10,893 nucleotides of DNA from Thermoprotei archaeon. GTDB taxonomy: Archaea; Thermoproteota; Thermoprotei_A; Marsarchaeales; UBA168. The translations under genes and the position numbers were made by a program. Numbering within the stretch: the stretch's first letter is position 1; each line of letters starts with the position of its first letter. Location: NCBI GenBank assembly GCA_011055275.1, contig DSEZ01000091.1:1-10893 (forward strand). Direction: 5' to 3'. Below, in pieces: positions 6,003-10,893 of this stretch. The notes under the pieces are model-generated. The model worked only from the letters and a program-made list of their open reading frames with translations, ran no database searches and was not told the DNA's origin.

Positions 6003-6782
6003 ATGAAAAACTCCCTCAATCTGTTTGATTTAAGCGGAAGATCTGCAATCGTTACTGGTGCCTCCAGCGGCCTAGGGGTGTATTTTGCGGAGGCCCTCGC
6101 AGAGGCAGGCGCTGACTTGGTAATATGCGCCAGACGCGAGTAAAAGCTGATCGCTAATGCTAAATCGATTGCTGAGCGCACGGGAAGGGTAGTTTTGCCC
6201 ATGAGGGCTGACGTAACACTTGAACAAGACATCACATCGGTTGTGGATCGCGCAGAAAAGGAGTTCGGAAAAATAGACATCCTGGTCAATAACGCGGGTA
6301 TAGCGACTGTGGGGCCGCTAACTGATCTATTGCTGAGCGATTGGGAAAACACCATAAGGACGAACTTAACTGGGATTTTTCTATTCAGCAAACATGTCAT
6401 AAGAAGCATGCTGAAGCTAGGGATCAAGGGAAGCGTGATAAACATCGCATCCATATATGGCCTTTTCGGCGACATAGTGCCGGCGGCCGCCTACTATGCC
6501 AGTAAGGGTGCCGTCGTAAACCTCACAAGGGCTATGGCCGTAGAATTTGCGAAGACAGGCATAAGGGTAAATGCCATTGCTCCTGGTTACTTCCCAAGCG
6601 AGATGACCAAAGAAATTCTATCTAACAGCGTCCTCTTAAACCACATAAAGGAAAGAACGCCCATGGGCAGGGTGGGCGATCCCGAGGAACTAAAGGGAGC
6701 TTTAGTCTTTCTTGCGTCCAGCGCTTCATCATACATCACTGGGCAATGCATTGCCGTGGACGGGGGCTGGAGTGCCTTCTGA
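6003..6782 (+). pseudogene. Short-chain dehydrogenase/reductase interrupted by one nonsense codon
   Basis: Read through one stop, the gene is a complete 259-residue classical SDR. It has the NAD(P)-binding motif TGASSGLG at residues 18-25, NNAG at 96-99, catalytic Ser150 in INIASIYG, Tyr164 and Lys168 in YYASK, and the C-terminal VDGGWSAF. Similarity is closest to gluconate 5-dehydrogenase, 2-deoxy-gluconate 3-dehydrogenase and 3-oxoacyl-ACP reductase-like members; the substrate is uncertain. Codon 47 is TAA (6141-6143) within the stretch ARRE-stop-KLIANAK, where the family often has ARREEKL, so a GAA-to-TAA change is likely. The frame is otherwise unbroken and the promoter intact, pointing to recent inactivation. 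Restart from TTG 6195 would lack the cofactor-binding motif. A sequencing error at one base is the main alternative. Confidence 0.85.
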
Positions 6783-7106
6783 TTATCCCACGCAGAGGGG
6801 TGCGTTAGTTTAAAGACCTACAAAGTGCGCTTTTCCCGCGCGAAACCGATGTAGCTCTGAAAGTTCATCAAGGCTGAGAGGTTGCCTCCGAGCTCATGAA
6901 GCGATCTTAGAGGACTTGGTTTAATGCGGTCCCTTCCTGCTTACTTTGGCACGCGCTCTTAAACGCCAAGGGCTAGAGCGGCGGAGCAATCCTAGTTTAA
7001 CGCAGCATAGCCCACCATGTGCTTCATGCCGTGCTCCATGCTTTGTGCTCTGATGCCTTTGAAAACGCGCGTCGAAGATCGTAGGAAGTCCCTTAAGGTT
7101 ATAGAT
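6783..7106. other. 324-base spacer between convergent genes
   Basis: This lies between the SDR pseudogene and the convergent reductase gene. Apart from the small hairpin at 6790-6805, I see no gene, RNA or clear repeat. Confidence 0.45.
6790..6805 (+). terminator. Short stem-loop after the SDR pseudogene
   Basis: ACGCA (6790-6794) and TGCGT (6801-6805) form a 5-bp hairpin with a 6-base loop, seven bases past the stop codon, followed by TAGTTT. This is a weak terminator candidate by position. Confidence 0.3.
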
Positions 7107-8168
7107 TCAACATAAATAATGGGCGAGTAGATCGGCCGCCTCAAAACGCTTAAGGTATCGACTTCCATCGAACCCAGGAGATCTTATCTGTAAAACTTCC
7201 TTGTTAACCAGGGTGGGCGGGACTTTTCCCTGCTTGAAAGCTAACAAGTTTTCCACTACAAGCTCTGCCATCCCATGTCTTGACTCGTATGTGGCGCTCG
7301 CAGCGTGGGGAGCCAAAACTACGTTTTTAAAGGCGGTCAAAGGATGATTCTCGGGCAGGGGCTCCTGCTCGTAAACGTCAAGTCCAACACCGGCGATCAG
7401 GCCTTCCCTCAGCGCTTCCACTAGGGCGTCCGTGTCTATTAAAGCTCCCCTACCGGTGTTCACCAGTATGGCAGATCTCTTCATAAGCTTGAGAGTATCA
7501 GCATTAATTATGTGCCGTGTCTCATTGGAAAGCGGAAGATTAAGCGATACAACGTCGGAGGTCTTTAAGAGATAGTCAAACGGCGTGTACTTAATTCCCA
7601 CTTCTTCGGCTTCCTCGTGCTTTTTCCTGCTCAAGTAGATGACCTTCATGCCAAGTGCCTTGCCTATCTCGGCAACACGCTTGCCTATTCTACCTAGCCC
7701 AACGACACCCAGTACCTTACCCTTGAGCTCCATGCCCATAAGCATGGTAGGATGCCAACCAGTGGAGGTCCTGTACCACTCACCAAATCTCACAAAGTGG
7801 TCTCCCTCGGTAATGCGCCTTGCCACCGATAATATGAGAGCCCATGTGAACTCCGCCGTTGCCTCTGTTAGGACGTCAGGCGTGTTTGTCACGTAGATTC
7901 CATGCTTGGTTGCACAGTTTAGGTCAACGTTGTCAAAGCCCACGGCGTACTGGGCTATTATCCTCACCCGCGCCCCTGTGAGCACTTCACAGTCGATCCT
8001 ATCACTCAACAAAGTGATCAAAGCGTCGACATCTTTTGCCTTAGAGGCTATGACCTCGCGAGGGGGAGCCTGATAACGATCCCACACCTCTACCTCAAAG
8101 CTTTCGGCGAGCTTTGAGTGGATGTCATCAAAGAGCGCCCTACTTATGAAGAGCTTTGGCTTTTTCAT
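7107..8168 (-). CDS. gyaR: Glyoxylate/hydroxypyruvate reductase (D-2-hydroxyacid dehydrogenase)
   Basis: This 353-residue cytoplasmic NAD(P)H-dependent enzyme would reduce glyoxylate to glycolate or hydroxypyruvate to D-glycerate. The Rossmann signature GLGRIG is at residues 157-162. The catalytic triad is Arg240 (VNTGRGALID), Glu269 (GLDVYEQEP) and His288 (APHAASAT), at nearly the same numbers as in Thermococcus glyoxylate reductase. Other family marks are AQYAVGFDNVD (72-82) and TEATAEFTWAL (101-111). The segment after the second Rossmann strand, YLSRKK (178-183), lacks an Asp and so leans towards NADP(H). The family normally ends near the KEVLQIRSPGFD segment; here about 19 extra residues follow (GSRYLKRFEAADLLAHYLC), which may result from loss of the ancestral stop. 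The start is ATG at 8166-8168. Otherwise the gene is intact. The symbol is by family resemblance. Confidence 0.9.
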   Translation of the reverse strand: MKKPKLFISRALFDDIHSKLAESFEVEVWDRYQAPPREVIASKAKDVDALITLLSDRIDCEVLTGARVRIIAQYAVGFDNVDLNCATKHGIYVTNTPDVLTEATAEFTWALILSVARRITEGDHFVRFGEWYRTSTGWHPTMLMGMELKGKVLGVVGLGRIGKRVAEIGKALGMKVIYLSRKKHEEAEEVGIKYTPFDYLLKTSDVVSLNLPLSNETRHIINADTLKLMKRSAILVNTGRGALIDTDALVEALREGLIAGVGLDVYEQEPLPENHPLTAFKNVVLAPHAASATYESRHGMAELVVENLLAFKQGKVPPTLVNKEVLQIRSPGFDGSRYLKRFEAADLLAHYLC

Positions 8169-8186
8169 AACTCATCTTCTTTAGCC

Positions 8187-8200
8187 CTATTTACTTCTTT
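8187..8200 (-). promoter_or_regulatory. Weak TATA-like box for the reductase gene
   Basis: The minus strand reads AAAGAAGTAAATAG, with the A/T core centred about 22-24 bases before the ATG at 8168. The spacing suits a leaderless transcript, but the box is a poor match. Confidence 0.35.
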
Positions 8201-8613
8201 TGATCTTGGAGGGTCCAGTTGGATAGGCGCTAGAGGGAAGAGAGCACTCGGTTTCCTCGCTCGTAATGCGGCACCCTTTGCGCGAGGCTGAGGGATGGCA
8301 AGAATTGCGCACTCGCCTTCATGCATACTTTCCCAGAAACTTAGTCGGGCGTCCTTGGCTTTTGAGCCTTGAGAGAGTTGACAGGGCAGAAATTTTATTC
8401 CATTTATATCCTAAAGTGTTTCTGCTTCACCGATCAACTGTTGTTCCTTTGCCGGCCGCAAAAATGTAGCTGGACCCTTGTGTTTTTATTCCAATTTCTT
8501 CCTCGTTTTGCCTTCCTGAGTTTGGGTTTTTGCATGCGCCTCCCAGTTGTTTCATCCCCAGGTTACATCGCGCCCAGGTTTCCTTGTGTATGTCCTGATG
8601 ATCCAGGTTATCG

Positions 8614-8626
8614 CTAAACTTATATC
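8614..8626 (+). promoter_or_regulatory. BRE/TATA promoter of the glycoside hydrolase pseudogene
   Basis: CTAAA (8614-8618) followed by CTTATATC (8619-8626) is a good archaeal BRE/TATA match. Its centre is 23-24 bases ahead of the ATG at 8646, which begins a signal-peptide-like sequence. A second box, TTTTTTATA (8675-8683), lies inside the broken signal-peptide region, about 25 bases before an ATG at 8704. Confidence 0.6.
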
Positions 8627-8645
8627 GAGTTTGATTCGAGTTTTC

Positions 8646-10850
8646 ATGAAGATTGCTGCCTTATTTGCTATGAGTTTTTTATAATTTCACCTTTTTCGTG
8701 TCAATGAGGCCTGTCGGCCCTGCTGCAACCGACAGTGCAAAATGCATATGGTCAGTTCACGTGTCCTGGTTTGGCCCGTCTCGGTATCATAACTTAAGTT
8801 ATTTCCAAGAGCTGAGGGGTAACGGCTAAAATGCAGTTTGCTTTACGTGCCATGGGGCAGTAGAGTATGGGCGTAACGAGTTCAATTTTTTAGTCCTTTA
8901 CGCTTACGTGAATCGCGCCGAAGAGGCGGAGCTGAACGTAATCCTGTGACCTTCTACTCGGTTACGCTTACTCAGTACGACATAGATCCTGTTCCAGCGT
9001 TCCTTCTTAAGAACGAGAGCTGAAGGTCAATCCAGACGGGCGAACGGACTCTCCTCCTGCCTTATCTTGGTGGAACCTTAAAGATCGTTATTACTACTTT
9101 GGCTTCCTGAAAGCTCTTGTGGCTACCTTTGCCCCCTATCCCAACTTATTGGGTTATTTAATAAACTTTTGATGGCTAGACGACGGATGGGGTCCTTCCT
9201 TTCCGCCTCACGGAAGCGGGAACATGCCCATGGGCTGCTCTGCCTCTGACTTGAGGGAGTACAGGGATTACCTGCGGTCCAGGTACGGAACGTTCCAAAA
9301 CCTTGACAGGGCCTGGAACTCCTCCTTCTCAGACATCAAGCTTCCCCCTCCATTAACCAAGTACTGGCCATACTTTCAGCAGTTCAGGATGTGGAGCATC
9401 AACGTTACCTACTCAGATATATAATCCATGATTAGGGGCTTAAGCGATAAGTCACTTTTTCTTTACTTCGAGGGCTCCGCTTCTGACGCCTACGCGCTGC
9501 AGCTTCCCGAGCTATACTTCCAGACCATTAAGAGGTATAACGTCACAATATTGTTGGACGATGCCGATCACTTGCGCTTATCCATTTTGATGCCAGATAT
9601 GGCGAGGATTTACAGCTTAAACATGATGACCGAGTGGACCTCCGAAGGCTATGGCGGGAATAACAAGGCTTATTGCGGACATTACCTGTCTCACATTTCA
9701 CTTTTACCCTAGGCTTCTGGGCGGCGATTACATATTCTTGGTAATAAGCGGGCAATACAAGCACCGGGAAACCTTCGCGCTGAACGCTATGATGACCTCC
9801 ATTTATAACATAGTTAATGGGTCGCCTCCTTCCTCGCCAGTAGCTCTCTTATTCGTACCCTTGCCTGGTTGTACTCAAGAACAGGTGAGCGTTCTGGCCT
9901 TTGAAATCGAGGAATTACCCACTCAGTTCTTCACCTAAACCTCGCCCTACTACAATTACACAGTAATGACGCCCGCCGAGATCGAAAGGGGGCTTGTCAA
10001 CCTATCGCGGTTTCGCTACTTGGTGTTGATGGTTCCTCAATGCTACTTACCTGGAGGTGTGATCAAAACCATTGATCGTTGAGAGATTTCGGGCGGGCTG
10101 CTTCTTAACTCCACCTCAGAGTTTGCATCCTCCGTTTGCTTTGCAGAGGTGGATGGCTTGACCTTCGAACCCGGCCTTTACCTGTTTCCCTTGGTGAGCA
10201 AGGGAACTGCATACGTAGTTGCGAATAACCAGGAGGGTCCAAGAGGCAGTTTTTCCGTGTCAGTGAACCTAGCCGCCTTGGGGCCCACCGCGAATCACGT
10301 GATAGTTCTGAAAAGCGGTAGGCTCGAGAACGCGCCAAACTTTTCACTGGACTTTCACGGGCAGACCGGAACGCTGATAGTTTACAATTTCAACGCATCA
10401 TTGAATGAAACGGCTTTCCCTCCGTGCATAGTGGGCGTAATTTATGACCCCAAGGAGAACATAACCACCATAACCGTTTATGGGAACCCTGGTATATCTG
10501 GAAATTTGCTCTTAGTCCTCCCCTCGCAGGGATCATTCTCTCCAGGCTTGCTTTACGCTTATTCTGTGGCAAAAAGCTTGAACGTAAGCCGGAGCTTCCT
10601 AGAAAGCGTAAGTGTGCCAGGAGATCTGAGATCTAACTTTGAGATCTTTGCGTACTTGTTCAGCAAAGGGTACGTGACAGTGTCCTCAGTGGAACTAAGA
10701 CACGAAAAAGGTACCTCTGCGCCCGGCATTCATGGGTGGATCTTGCCGCTTGCTAGGGCCGTCGTTGCCTCACCGATAGCCGCCCCGGTTATCCTGAAGA
10801 AGTGCAAGGGATTGTTTAATAGGCTATTGCGGATAATGATAAGTGGCTAG
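8646..10850 (+). pseudogene. Secreted GH42-like (beta-galactosidase-type) glycoside hydrolase, heavily broken
   Basis: About 735 codons of decayed gene can be followed across three frames. It begins MKIAALFAMSFL (signal peptide) and hits TAA 8682-8684. A second frame carries WSVHVSWFGPSRYHNLSYF and then NRAEEAELNVIL (stop 8827-8829). After shifts near 8945 and 9015 come VTLTQYDIDPVPAFLL, NPDGRTDSPP, PYPNLLGYLINF-stop-WLDDGWGP (TGA 9170-9172), and the GH42-like segment DLREYRDYLRSRYGTFQNL. TAA 9422-9424 follows, then TEWTSEGYGG, whose Glu at 9632-9634 may be the nucleophile. After a shift near 9700, stops fall at 9936-9938 and 10080-10082. The region RYLVLMVPQCYLPGG to EISGGLLLNS resembles the GH42 trimerisation domain. 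The last 233 codons are clean, with beta-rich sequence and a hydrophobic segment near the end (ILPLARAVVASPIAAPVIL). At least 13 N-glycosylation sequons are visible. The family call is by pattern. Confidence 0.75.
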
Positions 10851-10893
10851 GTTGGCAGATGGGATTTTCGGTGCACATTTTGCGTCCATGGGA

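Larger units (their letters stand above)
8169..8645. other. 480-base spacer between divergent reductase and glycosidase genes
   Basis: It holds the two divergent promoters at its ends. A minus-strand frame from about 8320 overlaps the reductase ATG by four bases, and plus-strand frames occur at 8266-8617, but their translations are not protein-like (proline- or cysteine-rich without pattern). No gene is supported. Confidence 0.45.

Noticed and set aside
6141..6143. Programmed readthrough or recoding of the SDR stop
   Set aside because: The codon is TAA, not the TAG or TGA used for pyrrolysine or selenocysteine, and no structure suggests recoding; a plain nonsense mutation is simpler.
5996..6475. 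159-residue minus-strand frame over the SDR
   Set aside because: It is antisense to a clear SDR with all catalytic motifs; the long open frame is a by-product of SDR codon use.
8165..8320. Minus-strand small frame whose TGA overlaps the reductase ATG (translational-coupling-like)
   Set aside because: The translation is Pro/Arg-rich and patternless, and a promoter-like box for the reductase lies inside it.
8369..8617. 82-residue Cys- and Phe-rich plus-strand frame
   Set aside because: It looks hydrophobic but has no start signal or family pattern, and overlaps the glycosidase promoter region; T-rich spacer explains the composition.
2914..10083. 14-base exact repeat CATTGATCGTTGAG at 2914-2927 and 10070-10083
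   Set aside because: A 14-base match in a window of this size is expected by chance about as often as not, and the flanks are unrelated.
10852..10893. Open frame from TTG 10852 to the window end
   Set aside because: Only 14 codons are visible, with no promoter or ribosome site; it is too short to call a gene.
1..10893. Defence system, CRISPR array, transposon, integrase or tRNA-linked island
   Set aside because: I looked for regular repeats, transposase motifs, terminal inverted repeats and tRNA T-loop sequences on both strands and found none.

Overview
The window looks archaeal, most likely from a heterotrophic (probably thermophilic) member of the Thermoproteota/Crenarchaeota. The reasons are BRE/TATA-type promoter boxes centred about 22-26 bases ahead of several start codons (leaderless transcription), frequent GTG and TTG starts, use of AGG and ATA codons, a typical archaeal glyoxylate reductase, and secreted proteins crowded with N-glycosylation sequons. 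The phylum is an inference and the species is not identifiable from this window. No rRNA, tRNA, CRISPR array, transposase or integrase was found.

Layout, left to right: the C-terminal end of an extracytoplasmic protein with a fibronectin/Ig-like fold (1-324, +); a 425-base spacer with a broken, unrecognised coding remnant; a CTP-dependent polyprenol (dolichol/phytol) kinase-family membrane enzyme (750-1481, -); an HpcH/HpaI-type aldolase with an altered active site (1698-2510, -); an 860-base non-coding stretch with two tandem stem-loops; an AEC-family carrier (3373-4287, +); another spacer with a weak remnant; a TauE/SafE-family permease (4925-5698, +); a short-chain dehydrogenase killed by one nonsense codon (6003-6782, +); a glyoxylate/hydroxypyruvate reductase (7107-8168, -); and a long, heavily broken secreted glycoside hydrolase gene resembling GH42 (8646-10850, +).

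Functionally, the intact and broken genes suggest carbohydrate and sugar-acid use: an external glycosidase, an SDR of the gluconate/sugar-dehydrogenase kind, an aldolase of the 2-keto-3-deoxy-sugar-acid type, a reductase for glyoxylate/hydroxypyruvate, and two organic-anion carriers. The genes face both ways and each seems to have its own promoter, so this is a neighbourhood and not an operon. The polyprenol kinase could supply lipid carrier for the N-glycosylation implied by the sequon-rich secreted proteins, but that link is inferred.

The most striking property is decay. Only about 4.6 kb of the 10.9 kb is intact coding sequence. About 3 kb more is recognisable pseudogene, and several spacers of 300-860 bases hold at most remnants. 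The SDR (one stop codon) and the glycosidase (about six stops and four frameshifts) represent different ages of inactivation, and both still carry good promoters. I see no clear novel multi-gene system; the best leads are the variant aldolase and the decaying glycosidase.
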